Shown here: positions 24,707 to 34,085 of the stretch, one piece after another
Layout of the letters: every line of letters starts with the position of its first letter
How positions within the stretch are numbered: position 1 is the first letter of the stretch
Made by a program: the position numbers and the translations under genes
Origin: HXMU1420-2 sp034670145
GTDB lineage: Bacteria; Pseudomonadota; Alphaproteobacteria; Rhodobacterales; Rhodobacteraceae
Length of the DNA: 64,000 bases
Direction of reading: 5' to 3'
Assembly: GCA_034670145.1 (NCBI GenBank)
Contig: JAXMOA010000009.1
Span: 1-64,000, forward strand
Notes under the pieces: model-generated
What the model was told of the DNA's origin: nothing
Database searches by the model: none
The model's input: only the letters and a program-made list of their open reading frames with translations

Positions 24707-25723
24707 TTATTCTTTCTGCCATTCCGCCCGGCTGGCCAGCCAAAGACGCAGCGCCTGCGCCGTGTCCACAACATCATGAACCCGAAGCATTTGCACGCCC
24801 TGCGCCAATCCTGCAAGCCCCACAGCAACAGAACCCGGCGCCCGGTCCTCGGCCTGCGGCGCCTGACCAATCGTACCGATGAACCGCTTGCGCGACGCGC
24901 CCAGCAAAATCGCACAACCCAACCCGTGAAAGACCGACACGTTCCGCAGCAGCGCCAGATTATGGTCCAGCGTCTTGCCAAACCCGATTCCCGGATCAAT
25001 CAGTATGCGCGACCGATCAATCCCCTGCGCCTCGGCCATGATCACTCTTTCTTCAAGAAAATCATAGACATCCAGCACGACATTCTCATAAATCGGGTTC
25101 TGTTGCATGGTCGCCGGATCGCCCTGCGCATGCATGATGCAGACGGGCGCGCCCCGCGCGGCACATAGGGGCGCCAACGCCGGATCATAGGCCAGACCAG
25201 CCACATCATTGACCAGAACCGCGCCTGCCTCTAGCGCCGCTTGCGCGACTGCGGCCTTACGTGTGTCGATTGACATTGGTGCATCAATGCAACCGGCCAG
25301 CGCCTCAATCACGGGGGCCGTGCGGGCAATTTCTGCCTCCGGCGGCACCGTTTGTGCGCCCGGGCGGGTCGACTCGCCCCCGATGTCCAGAATATCCGCC
25401 CCGGCCTCGACCATCGCCCGTCCCTGCGCCACGGCATCCGACGCCGCCAGGAACTGCCCGCCATCCGAAAAGCTGTCTGGCGTGACATTCAGAATGCCCA
25501 TCAGCCGTGGCCGCGCCAGATCCAGCCCCGCTATCGGCGCGCGCGCTGACGTCAACCGATGCAAGACCGCTTCCGGAACCGCCTCAACCGGGACAACCTG
25601 CGAATCCAGGCGGGTCAAAACCTCCACATGCGTGAACCACAGCGGCCCCCCCGCCAGGTCCACAGCCCCCGGCGCACGTGCCGGTCCCGTCTGGACCAAA
25701 GCTCGGAAATAGGCCTTGCTCAA
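24707..25723 (-). CDS. folP: dihydropteroate synthase
   Basis: The 338-residue protein joins dihydropterin pyrophosphate to p-aminobenzoate in folate synthesis, the target of sulfonamides. The TIM-barrel core starts at about residue 72 with LMGILNVTPDSFSDGG. It continues with DIGGESTRPGA, MSIDTRKAAVA, LVNDVAG, DPGIGFGKTLDHN and ILLGASRKRFIG. The 70-residue N-terminal part before the barrel is longer than in E. coli and is usual in alphaproteobacteria. Its ATG overlaps the folB stop by four bases, so the two are translationally coupled. Confidence 0.96.
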   Translation of the reverse strand: MSKAYFRALVQTGPARAPGAVDLAGGPLWFTHVEVLTRLDSQVVPVEAVPEAVLHRLTSARAPIAGLDLARPRLMGILNVTPDSFSDGGQFLAASDAVAQGRAMVEAGADILDIGGESTRPGAQTVPPEAEIARTAPVIEALAGCIDAPMSIDTRKAAVAQAALEAGAVLVNDVAGLAYDPALAPLCAARGAPVCIMHAQGDPATMQQNPIYENVVLDVYDFLEERVIMAEAQGIDRSRILIDPGIGFGKTLDHNLALLRNVSVFHGLGCAILLGASRKRFIGTIGQAPQAEDRAPGSVAVGLAGLAQGVQMLRVHDVVDTAQALRLWLASRAEWQKE

Positions 25724-26640
25724 AGCGCCTGCGCCTCGCTCGAAACGGCACGCAGCGGCACCAGCGCCTCATCAGGCAACTCCGCCCCAATCACCAGCAT
25801 CTCTTCGGCTTCGAACGTTGCCGCAAACCACGCCGCCAGCGCCACCGCATCATGCGGTGCCACCGAAGGGCCATCGACCGCATCCAGCGTGATCTTGGAC
25901 GGCGCCCATACGCAAATCTGGCCGTGTTTCATCGCCCAGTCCAGCTCGGTCCGAGTGGCCACCACAACACAGCGATCATCCTTAGAGGCCAACACCCAGG
26001 CATTCTGCTCAATGCTCAGCAAATCAATACGCCGCTGGGTCATCTTGTGCCCGGTCCGCGGCGGCTCCTGATCCGGCGCCCCGACACATAGGATCAGCGG
26101 CCGACCCTGCGCCTGCAACTGATCAATCCAACCCGTCAGATGAGGCGCGCCAATCGCGGTGTTGGACAGATAAACCAACCGTGGATGCGGGCGCTCTTCG
26201 GCCACGGGATCCGCAGTCAGCCGGTCCCGGCCACGGACAATCTCGACCCCCAGCGCACCCGGGCCGCGATCCAGCTTTTCAATCCGCACAAAAACCCGAA
26301 TGGCCTGCGGTTCGGCCAAAACCCGTTCCGCTATCCGCTCCGAGAGGGTTTCCAACAGGTTCAGCCGCTCTTCGGCCAGCGCACCATTGATCGCCTCGGT
26401 CACCTTGTCATAGCTCAGAATGCGGTCGACATCGTCATCAATCGGATCGCTCAGCGGCTGCACTTCGACCACAATATTGAAACAGATCCGCTGGGTTGTC
26501 CCCCGTTCGGTCTGAAACGCGCCAATTTCAACCTCGACCACATGATCCCGCACCGAGATGCGGTCCAAAGGTCCAGGCTGCGACGTTGCCGCAGCACGCT
26601 CTGCTGGATGGGCAAAGGCAAGGCGAATTTCTGAGGTCAT
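25720..26640 (-). CDS. folB: dihydroneopterin aldolase with C-terminal extension
   Basis: The first half (about residues 25-125) is a FolB domain: DRISVRDHVVEVEIGAFQTERG, ILSYDKVTEAI, NLLETLSERIAERVL and RVFVRIEKLDRG. It would make 6-hydroxymethyl-dihydropterin from dihydroneopterin. FolB is normally about 120 residues, and this protein has 306. The second half (about 145-306) has no recognised signature and is likely a domain of its own, seen also in other Rhodobacteraceae FolB proteins. The position directly before folP supports the role in folate synthesis. Confidence 0.88.
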   Translation of the reverse strand: MTSEIRLAFAHPAERAAATSQPGPLDRISVRDHVVEVEIGAFQTERGTTQRICFNIVVEVQPLSDPIDDDVDRILSYDKVTEAINGALAEERLNLLETLSERIAERVLAEPQAIRVFVRIEKLDRGPGALGVEIVRGRDRLTADPVAEERPHPRLVYLSNTAIGAPHLTGWIDQLQAQGRPLILCVGAPDQEPPRTGHKMTQRRIDLLSIEQNAWVLASKDDRCVVVATRTELDWAMKHGQICVWAPSKITLDAVDGPSVAPHDAVALAAWFAATFEAEEMLVIGAELPDEALVPLRAVSSEAQAL

Positions 26641-26719
26641 AAGCAGAGGTCCGTAACCTGTTTTCTGACGGCCTATGTGGCCGGGCCCGTTTCGTCAGGC
26701 CCGGATACGCCGTGCCAGA

Positions 26720-26740
26720 TGCTGAATGCGTCATTCAGCA
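26720..26740. repeat. perfect hairpin between sleB and folB
   Basis: TGCTGAATG-CGT-CATTCAGCA has 9-bp arms. A second inverted repeat, CCGGGCC / GGCCCGG, lies at about 26679-26703. There is no T-run on the minus strand. They may end the sleB transcript or form part of the folB leader. Confidence 0.45.
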
Positions 26741-26752
26741 ACGCTCTGCCTG

Positions 26753-27418
26753 TTACTCGGTGCTCGCACGTTGATCGTGACGACGATAGAAGTAATGCAC
26801 GCCAATGGTTGCGGTTTTGATGAAACGCCGGGCCCAGGCCGGGCGCACCGCGTTGGTGTGATAATAGGTGGCGCCTTCGGTCAGATTGCCACTGTATCCG
26901 CTCATCACCGCATGAGCCACCTTCGAAACGCGCTCATAAGCGCCCTTCTCGGCAATCGTGTCCTTGTATCCGTCACATTTATACGTGAACTGACACTGAT
27001 ACCGGCGCCCGTTCACGCCCTGGCTGATCACACCGCAAACCGTATCCGGAAACAGCGCGCTCTTGGCCCGGTTCACAATCACCTCAGCGACGGCAAACTG
27101 CCCTTTGACCGTTTCCCCACGGGCTTCAAAATACAGCGCCTCTGCCAGACATTGCATCTCTGCGTCGCCCTCTGCCCTTGGCTGGGAATCCAGCCAGGCA
27201 AAACTGTATTCAACATCCGGAACCTGCTCGGGGCCGCCCTTGCGGATCCGGCTCAGCATGCCCTTGAACGACACGCCCTTTGCCGAGGTCGCGCCCGTCT
27301 CCAGCCCAGCGGCCGTTCCGCCACGCGGTATCAACTTGCCATCGTCAAACTCTGACGCGGCCACCGGCAACACAGCACAGGTCACAGCAGTTGCGACCAC
27401 AATACCAAACAATCTCAT
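26753..27418 (-). CDS. cell wall hydrolase (SleB/Hydrolase_2 domain)
   Basis: The 221-residue protein has a signal peptide (residues 1-21, ending VAASEF) and a C-terminal SleB-type lytic domain at about 85-215. That domain has the catalytic-site pattern CLAEALYFEARGE, followed by QFAVAEVIVNRA, CQFTYKCDG and ATYYHTNAVRPAW. In non-spore-formers such as this, the domain is a periplasmic transglycosylase or amidase acting on peptidoglycan. It is a single gene. Cysteines in the domain could form disulfides, as usual for an exported enzyme. Confidence 0.88.
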   Translation of the reverse strand: MRLFGIVVATAVTCAVLPVAASEFDDGKLIPRGGTAAGLETGATSAKGVSFKGMLSRIRKGGPEQVPDVEYSFAWLDSQPRAEGDAEMQCLAEALYFEARGETVKGQFAVAEVIVNRAKSALFPDTVCGVISQGVNGRRYQCQFTYKCDGYKDTIAEKGAYERVSKVAHAVMSGYSGNLTEGATYYHTNAVRPAWARRFIKTATIGVHYFYRRHDQRASTE

Positions 27419-27572
27419 CCGTTCCCCCAGGCAACGTCCGTCATCGATAAACAGGACACCCTAGCGTGGAGTTAACTTAAATTTTCGGCAGGGTCCAGTT
27501 TCAGGCCGTCATCTACTTGTGATGCGCGGATTTCTGTGAACGCCTGATTGCTCTGCGAATCGTGTGATTCCC

Positions 27573-30137
27573 CTAGATATCGCAGTCCTGCTCCGGTGCG
27601 CCCTGTATCTTGTGGGCAATCGCCAGCTGAGCCGCCGCAAGCCGCGCCACCGGCACCCGAAACGGAGAGCAGGACACATAGTCAAACCCGGCCTCCCGGC
27701 AAAAGGCGATTGATTCGGGGTTGCCGCCATGTTCGCCACAAATCGACAAGGTCACATTGGGTTGAGTCGAACGGCCTTTCTCTGCCCCAATCCGCAGCAG
27801 CTCTCCCACGCCATCCACATCCAGCGTGTGAAACGGATCTTCGGGGAATACACCCTGTTGTACATAATCCGACATAAAACGCCCGGCATCGTCCCGGCTC
27901 AATCCATAGGTCATCTGCGTAAGATCGTTGGTGCCAAAACTCAAAAAGGACGTATGCGGCGCAATCTCGTCCGCCCGCAAACAGGCACGGGGCGTTTCAA
28001 CCATCACCCCCAGCCGAAATTCGAAATGCTTCCCTTTTTCATTGCGCACAGCCGCCGCAACAGCATCAATGCGCGCCTTGACCAGCTCTACCTCGCGCTT
28101 GGCACTGACCAGCGGTATCATGATCTCGGGCACCACCGGTGCCCCATCCCGGCTGGCCTCTACCGTTGCCTCGAAAATGGCGCGGGCTTGCATGTCGTAG
28201 ATCTCGGGCACCGTCACACCCAAACGCACGCCCCGCAAACCCAGCATCGGGTTGTATTCCCCCATCGCTTCGACACGCCGGATCACATCGCTCAGCGGAA
28301 TATCCAGCGCCTCTGCCAACTCGCGCTGACCACTGCGATTCACGGGCAGGAATTCGTGCAACGGTGGATCAAACAACCGGATGCAAACCGGCTGCCCCTC
28401 CATAATTCGAAACAGCTGGGTGAAATCCTTGCGCTGCATCGGCAACAATCGCTCCAACACCGCCGCCCGGTCCGCGCTGCTCTCGGCAAAGATCATCTCG
28501 CGCATCACGATCAGACGACCGGGCTCAAAAAACATATGCTCCGTGCGGCACAACCCGATGCCCTGCGCATTGAAATTGCGCGCCGTCTGCGCATCCGCAG
28601 GGGTATCGGCATTGGCCCGGATGCCTATATCGCGATGCTCATCCGCCCAGGCCATAAACGTGGTAAAGCTTTCGCCCATCACCGGTTCCAAAAGCGCCGG
28701 CTCTCCGGCCAGGATCTGCCCGGATGTGCCGTCAATCGTCAACGTCTCACCAGCGCGAAACACCCGCCCGTCCGGCGCAATCAGACGTTCCTTGCTGGTC
28801 TGAAACCGCACCGAAGAGGCCCCGACAATACAAGGCAAACCCAAACCACGCCCAATCACAGCCGCATGGCTGGTCATGCCGCCGCGTTCGGTCAAAACCG
28901 CATTGGCCGCATGCATCCCGCGAATATCCTCGGGCGAGGTTTCCCGCCGCACCAGAATACAGGCCTCTCCCCGCGCCGCACAGGCCTGCGCCTCTGCCGC
29001 ATTGAACACCAGACGGCCGGTGGCCGCGCCGGGGCTGGCCGCTATGCCCGCCGCAATCACGTCCCGCTTGGCATCCGGGTCCACCTGACGGTGCAACAAT
29101 TCATTCAAAGCCCGCGGATCAATACGCATCACCGCCTCAGCCTGAGAGATAATTCCATCCTGCGCCAGACACACCGCGATATGCAGCGCCGCCGCGGCCG
29201 AGCGCTGAACACGGACACCGTCCAGGATATGCACATTGCCGTTTTCCAGCACAAATTCGACTTGCATCTCTTCACGCAGCTTACGCCGCATCAATGCCGC
29301 GTCCTCCTTCAACGCCGCAAAGGCATCCGGCGCCAGCTCTTCCAAAGATTGGCCGCGTGGATCCTTGACCAGAAACAGCGCCTTCGCCCCGGCCGTCAGC
29401 GCATCCCGGCCCTGGCTCTGGCTCAGGTAGCGGCCCGTGACCTGCGGCAAACCCGTCACCGAATTGACCAATTGCAGAACACCGGCCCCACATTCCCCAT
29501 GCCCGACTCCGGGAATCATCTTTTGAATGACCAGCCCCAGCCCCGCATCGCTGGGCGCCCCCCGCGCCTGCCGCAACAACCGCGCCGAAGTGCCCTCCCA
29601 AGCCCGCGCCATGGACCGCAAAACACCCGCCAACTGCGTGCGGATCGCCGTTGGAAACGCCTCTTCCGCTTCCTCCTGATAGGCCCGCAAGGTCAGATCC
29701 AGCGCATCCGCCGCCTCGATGTCTATTTCTTCAAAAGCATCCGGATCCAGACGCGCCACATGAATCGCATAGGCCTGCACAAATCGCAGGTACAAGGCAT
29801 CCGCCGCCTCGCGCCCCAGCGCTTTTGCCAATTCGCCATGCCGGTCCGCATTCATCCCGATATTCAGGATCGCACCAGGCCCGCCCCAATCCGGATCCTC
29901 GGACGAAGGCCGCACACACAGCACGTCACTCTCGTCAAACTGGGCCAGAATCGCATCCAGATCCGGCAGATGCCCCTGCGCGATGCGATGCACCGCGTCA
30001 AAGGACAACGCCACAGTCCGCGGCACCGGCAGATCCAGCCGCACCAATCGTTGCAGGCATTTGGCCCGCCCGCCATGCTTGTCCGCCGAAACCGGCGCCT
30101 CGGCGGTGATAAGCGTTGTATTCGGATTATTTTGCAC
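27573..30137 (-). CDS. ppdK: pyruvate, phosphate dikinase / PEP-binding enzyme
   Basis: The 854-residue protein has the three-part PPDK layout. An ATP-grasp domain (about residues 15-330) starts GGRAKCLQRLVRLDLPVP. A swivelling phosphohistidine domain carries ERGGMTSHAAVIGRGLG (His at about residue 424). A PEP/pyruvate TIM barrel (about 490-850) contains GIGLCRTEHMFF, RLFDPPLHEFLP and the catalytic Cys in SICGEHGGN. It interconverts pyruvate, ATP and phosphate with PEP, AMP and PPi. It is slightly shorter than typical PPDK (about 880), and the N-terminal glycine loop is not standard, so a specialised paralogue is possible. The start codon is GTG. Confidence 0.88.
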   Translation of the reverse strand: MQNNPNTTLITAEAPVSADKHGGRAKCLQRLVRLDLPVPRTVALSFDAVHRIAQGHLPDLDAILAQFDESDVLCVRPSSEDPDWGGPGAILNIGMNADRHGELAKALGREAADALYLRFVQAYAIHVARLDPDAFEEIDIEAADALDLTLRAYQEEAEEAFPTAIRTQLAGVLRSMARAWEGTSARLLRQARGAPSDAGLGLVIQKMIPGVGHGECGAGVLQLVNSVTGLPQVTGRYLSQSQGRDALTAGAKALFLVKDPRGQSLEELAPDAFAALKEDAALMRRKLREEMQVEFVLENGNVHILDGVRVQRSAAAALHIAVCLAQDGIISQAEAVMRIDPRALNELLHRQVDPDAKRDVIAAGIAASPGAATGRLVFNAAEAQACAARGEACILVRRETSPEDIRGMHAANAVLTERGGMTSHAAVIGRGLGLPCIVGASSVRFQTSKERLIAPDGRVFRAGETLTIDGTSGQILAGEPALLEPVMGESFTTFMAWADEHRDIGIRANADTPADAQTARNFNAQGIGLCRTEHMFFEPGRLIVMREMIFAESSADRAAVLERLLPMQRKDFTQLFRIMEGQPVCIRLFDPPLHEFLPVNRSGQRELAEALDIPLSDVIRRVEAMGEYNPMLGLRGVRLGVTVPEIYDMQARAIFEATVEASRDGAPVVPEIMIPLVSAKREVELVKARIDAVAAAVRNEKGKHFEFRLGVMVETPRACLRADEIAPHTSFLSFGTNDLTQMTYGLSRDDAGRFMSDYVQQGVFPEDPFHTLDVDGVGELLRIGAEKGRSTQPNVTLSICGEHGGNPESIAFCREAGFDYVSCSPFRVPVARLAAAQLAIAHKIQGAPEQDCDI

Positions 30138-30293
30138 TGCAGCACCTGATTTTTGTCATCAGCATAGGCCCGCGCGCGGCCTGCGCAAGGGCGCTGTCGG
30201 GCACAAGGATTCTGCGCCCGTCTGTGGATCAAATCAAAGCGGGAACAGCCTGTTCAAAACCCGTCAGAACAGGCGTGAACCCTACCCGTAACC

Positions 30294-32513
30294 TCAGCCT
30301 TCGATCAGCGTCAGATCCGCCACTTGCGCACAAATGCTGCGGATTTGATGCAGCAGGTTCAATCGGTTGCGCCGGACCGCCTGTTTGTCGGTGTTCACCT
30401 GAACCTCTTCGAAAAACGCATCAATCGGCCCCCGCAATGCCGCCAATGCGGACATGGCTGAGGCAAAATCCTGCGCGTCAATTGCCGCCGCAATGCTGGG
30501 GCCCGCCGCGTCCAGCGCGTCAAACAGCGCGATTTCGCTGTCTGTCTCGGCAAATTTCCGATCCGCACCAAAGGAATACTCGACCCCATCCTGCGCCTCT
30601 GCCTGGCTCAGAATGTTATTGGCCCGCTTGAAGCCCTGGATCAGGTTTTCACCATCCTCCGTTGCCAGCCCGGCATTCAGCGCCCGCGCCCGCTTGACCA
30701 GCAATGCCAGATCATCATGGCCCGGCATCGCGATACAGGCGTCAATCACGTCATGACGAATCCCATCATCGCGCAGGAACACCTTCAGCCGGTCATGCAG
30801 GAAGGACAGCAAATTGTCCGACGTATCAGGCACCTGCTGCTCCAGATCCATGAACGCCGCGCCCGGCGCCACCTCCATCGTCTCGCGCACCGCATGAAAG
30901 GCGGCTCCGAACACACCGTGCTGCGCAATCTCGCGCAACAAATCCAGCACAGAGGCATCCGTCAGATTGCCATCAATGCCCCCGGCATGGCGCACCAGCT
31001 GCGCATCAATGAACCGATCCAACGGCAAGGACAGATCATTGGCCAGCACCAGCCGGATCACCCCCAGCGCAGCCCGCCGCAGCGCAAACGGATCCTTGGA
31101 CCCGGTCGGTTTTTCATCAATGGCCCAGAACCCGGTCAGCGTGTCCAGCTTATCCGCCAGCGCCACCGTCACCGACAAGGGAGCTGTCGGCACATCATCA
31201 GACGGCCCCAAGGGCGAGTAATGATCCTGCGCCACCGCCGCAACCGCCGCGTCACGACCTGATGCAGCAATGTAATAGCGTCCCATAAGCCCCTGAAGTT
31301 CCGGGAACTCATACACCATCTCCGAGCTCAGATCCGCTTTGGCCAGCTCTGCCGCCAGCTGGGCCTGATCCGCCTCTCCGCCACAGGCCGGGGCCAGATC
31401 CCGGGCCAAGGCGGCAATGCGCCGGATCCGATCAGCTTGCGACCCCAACTTGTTGTGAAAGGTGACGTTTTCCAGCGCCTGCGTCCAGGCGGTCATATCC
31501 GAACGCGCCGTGCGCAGGTCATTTTCCCAAAAGAATTTGGCATCCGACAACCGCGCCGCCAATACCTTTTGATACCCCGCCAGCATCGTCGTGCCATTGT
31601 CCGCACTTTCGCGGTTGGCAACCGTGACAAACCGCTCGATCCGGCCCGTCTTGGGGTTGCGCACCGAAAAGAATTTCTGATGTTCCTTCATCGAGGTCCG
31701 CAAAACCTCGGGCGGCAAATCCAGAAAATCCGGGCCAATTTCCCCCATCAGCACAACCGGCCATTCCACCAGACCGGCCACTTCGGCCAGCAGTCCCGGA
31801 TCTTCAACCAGTTCCAATCCAGCCGCAAAAGCCAGGTTGCTGGCCTCTGCCGCGATCTGCTCGGCCCGCTCAGTGGGGTTCAGAATGACAAAAGCCCGCT
31901 TCAGCTTTTGCTCGTAATCCTCAAACGATTTCACCGAAAACCCATCAGGCGCCATGAACCGATGCCCCGCCGTACGATCCCCGGCAACAATCCCGTCGAT
32001 GGTCAGCGGCACAGTCTCGGCCCCCGCCTCATCGCTCAGAATGCACAGGATCGAATGAAGCGGTCGCACCCAACGCAGGGATCCAGCGCCCCAGCGCATG
32101 GATTTCGGCCAGGGAAAGCTGCGGATGACCTGCTCCAGAACCTCTGCCACGATTTCTGCCGCCGGGCGCCCCTCTTTGCGCAAACTCGCAAACAGAACCG
32201 CACCCTTGGGGGTGTCACGCTCTTCCAACTGATCCCGGGTCAAACCCGTCGCCCGCAGAAAGCCCTCAATCGCCTTTTCCGGCGCATCCGCCTTGGGGCC
32301 CTTGCGCTCTTCGCTCACGGTCGGGCTCTCGGCGCTCACCCCCTGCACCGTCAGCGTCAACCGGCGCGGCGTGGCAAAACCGGCCGCCCCGGCGTAGGTC
32401 AGCCCGGCCTCCACCAGACCATCCGTCACACGCTTTTTCAGATCCTCACTGGCGCGGGCCTGCATACGGGCAGGAATTTCCTCGCTGAAGAGTTCAATCA
32501 GCAGATCAGGCAT
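30294..32513 (-). CDS. glyS: glycine--tRNA ligase beta subunit
   Basis: The 739-residue beta subunit of the alpha2beta2 bacterial GlyRS begins MPDLLIELFSEEIPARMQ, the standard family N-terminus. It contains GRLTLTV-like LTLTVQGV, SMRWG in FPWPKSMRWGAG, the HD-like region and the C-terminal anticodon-binding DALR-type helices ending NLLHQIRSICAQVADLTLIEG. The start at 32513 is fixed by homology. It works with GlyQ, encoded at 34086-35015 on the same strand but separated by the DUF6446 gene and an oppositely oriented marC. Confidence 0.96.
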   Translation of the reverse strand: MPDLLIELFSEEIPARMQARASEDLKKRVTDGLVEAGLTYAGAAGFATPRRLTLTVQGVSAESPTVSEERKGPKADAPEKAIEGFLRATGLTRDQLEERDTPKGAVLFASLRKEGRPAAEIVAEVLEQVIRSFPWPKSMRWGAGSLRWVRPLHSILCILSDEAGAETVPLTIDGIVAGDRTAGHRFMAPDGFSVKSFEDYEQKLKRAFVILNPTERAEQIAAEASNLAFAAGLELVEDPGLLAEVAGLVEWPVVLMGEIGPDFLDLPPEVLRTSMKEHQKFFSVRNPKTGRIERFVTVANRESADNGTTMLAGYQKVLAARLSDAKFFWENDLRTARSDMTAWTQALENVTFHNKLGSQADRIRRIAALARDLAPACGGEADQAQLAAELAKADLSSEMVYEFPELQGLMGRYYIAASGRDAAVAAVAQDHYSPLGPSDDVPTAPLSVTVALADKLDTLTGFWAIDEKPTGSKDPFALRRAALGVIRLVLANDLSLPLDRFIDAQLVRHAGGIDGNLTDASVLDLLREIAQHGVFGAAFHAVRETMEVAPGAAFMDLEQQVPDTSDNLLSFLHDRLKVFLRDDGIRHDVIDACIAMPGHDDLALLVKRARALNAGLATEDGENLIQGFKRANNILSQAEAQDGVEYSFGADRKFAETDSEIALFDALDAAGPSIAAAIDAQDFASAMSALAALRGPIDAFFEEVQVNTDKQAVRRNRLNLLHQIRSICAQVADLTLIEG

Positions 32514-32640
32514 GGTCAGTCCTTCAGTAAACCCATCACCCAGCGGATGACGATGACATTGGCAATATTGACAGAGCAAGCGGATACAAGCGGCACCCCA
32601 ACAAAGGCAAGAGCATAAGGCCGATCAGACCCTCAAGGCC

Positions 32641-33165
32641 CTAGTCAAACTCTCTCTCCGGGCAATCTTCGCCGATAACGGTCCCGTCATAGGCTTTTTC
32701 ACCGCAATCGTTCAACTCGTGCCAGACCCAGCCGCGCCCATCCTCATGGATCGCAACCAAACGGTCGACCCCGTAGTGCACGTTCTTTTGCCCCATGAAC
32801 AACAGCGCCGTGCCATCCTCCAGATCCGCCGAAATCTCGCCCGCATCAAAACAATCAAACCAACCCGGCGCATTGCGCGGCGGTGACACATCGACCAATT
32901 CATAAGTCTCGGTCAGCATCGCCTGGCTGTGCGACGTGGTAAAACAGGCCCGATACCGGATCGGAGAGCTCTGCGCATCAATCGCCTGAAAATCAGAATA
33001 CAGAATCGGCTCGCTCTGGCCCGTGACCAGATTGACCAGCTGCACATCGCCCTGACCGGTATCCGCAACCTCTTCGTAATAGCCATAGACCTGCAAATAA
33101 TAGAGCGCCGCGCCGGCGAATAAGGCTGTCACCATCAAGAAAATTCCTACAATGCGTCCGCTCAT
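32641..33165 (-). CDS. DUF6446 family protein
   Basis: The 174-residue protein has an N-terminal membrane anchor or signal (residues 4-25, RIVGIFLMVTALFAGAALYYL). Its soluble part has the conserved IRYRACFTTSHS and APGWFDCFDAG segments, with Cys residues likely in disulfides, and ends with CGEKAYDGTVIGEDCPEREFD. A protein of this type is regularly found between glyQ and glyS in Rhodobacteraceae and is classed as DUF6446. Its role is unknown. The start at 33165 puts the hydrophobic segment at the N-terminus. ATG 33177 is an alternative. Confidence 0.78.
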   Translation of the reverse strand: MSGRIVGIFLMVTALFAGAALYYLQVYGYYEEVADTGQGDVQLVNLVTGQSEPILYSDFQAIDAQSSPIRYRACFTTSHSQAMLTETYELVDVSPPRNAPGWFDCFDAGEISADLEDGTALLFMGQKNVHYGVDRLVAIHEDGRGWVWHELNDCGEKAYDGTVIGEDCPEREFD

Positions 33166-33410
33166 CCGGCATCCCATCAAAACCAAGGTCCAGGCTGACC
33201 CATGCGGTGCGGTTCCATCCCACTGCGTCGCGCCCCTGTGCGCCTGCAATACTGTGCCGGGTCGACGCGGTAAATGGCACAGCCCGTCACAGGCCCGTAA
33301 CAGGTCAAACACATGCCCCAAAAACTGCCCCGGTTTACCCCTGCGACACACTCATGTTACCCCATGGCGACCGCCAAACCATCAGAGCCACTCTAGCCCA
33401 AGGAACCCCA

Positions 33411-34043
33411 ATGGATTCGGTTTTTGCCATCAAACTGTTTGGCGCGCTCTTTGCCATCATGAACCCCATCAGCAACCTGCCCGTTTTCCTCAGCGTCACC
33501 GAAGGCGCCCCCGTCCCCGTCCAACGCCAGATCGCGCTCAAGGTCGCCCTCTTTGCCCTGATCATGGGCGCGGTCATCGCGCTCGCCGGCAATCAGGTGC
33601 TCACCCTGTTCGGCATCAGCATCGACGATTTTCGCGTGGCAGGCGGCATCGTGGTGCTTATGATCGGGCTCGGCATGTTGCATGGCACAGACAACAGCAC
33701 GCATCACGGCTCTTCCAGCGAACAGGCCGCCTACCCTGACGCCGCCACCGTCGCCTTTTATCCCCTGACATTCCCAATCATCATCGGACCCGGCACAATC
33801 ACAACGCTCATCGTGTTTTGGGGTCAGGCCTCGGGTCCGGCAGACAAAATCACTTTTGGCCTGGTGTTCGGGGCCCTCGTGGCCATGCTCGCCGTGGCCT
33901 TCTGGTTCGCCGCCGACCTGGGCCGGCTGTTGTCGGCCAGTGCAAGGGTCATCATGAGCCGGCTGATGGGCATGATCCTGGCCGCCATCGCTATCGACAT
34001 GATCGCAACCGGGCTGAAGGCGCTGCTGCCTGGGTTGGCATAG
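33411..34043 (+). CDS. MarC family membrane protein
   Basis: The 210-residue inner-membrane protein has six hydrophobic segments and the MarC-family signatures NPISNLPVFLSVTEG (residues 18-32) and AFYPLTFPIIIGPGTITTLIVF (about 118-139). MarC proteins were once linked to multiple antibiotic resistance, a role later withdrawn. Their function is open. The start at 33411 has AAGGA 7 bases upstream. It lies on the opposite strand between glyQ and the DUF6446/glyS genes, interrupting a grouping that is usually contiguous. Confidence 0.88.
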   Translation: MDSVFAIKLFGALFAIMNPISNLPVFLSVTEGAPVPVQRQIALKVALFALIMGAVIALAGNQVLTLFGISIDDFRVAGGIVVLMIGLGMLHGTDNSTHHGSSSEQAAYPDAATVAFYPLTFPIIIGPGTITTLIVFWGQASGPADKITFGLVFGALVAMLAVAFWFAADLGRLLSASARVIMSRLMGMILAAIAIDMIATGLKALLPGLA

Positions 34044-34085
34044 GCCAAACCCACGCAATCAAACCATCCGCACTCCTGCCCAAAG

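Noticed and set aside
27729..30149. A long open frame of about 800 codons on the plus strand opposite ppdK
   Set aside because: It is the antisense of a well-supported PPDK gene, has a shadow-like composition rich in Arg, His and Gln and no domain features. High GC makes such frames common.
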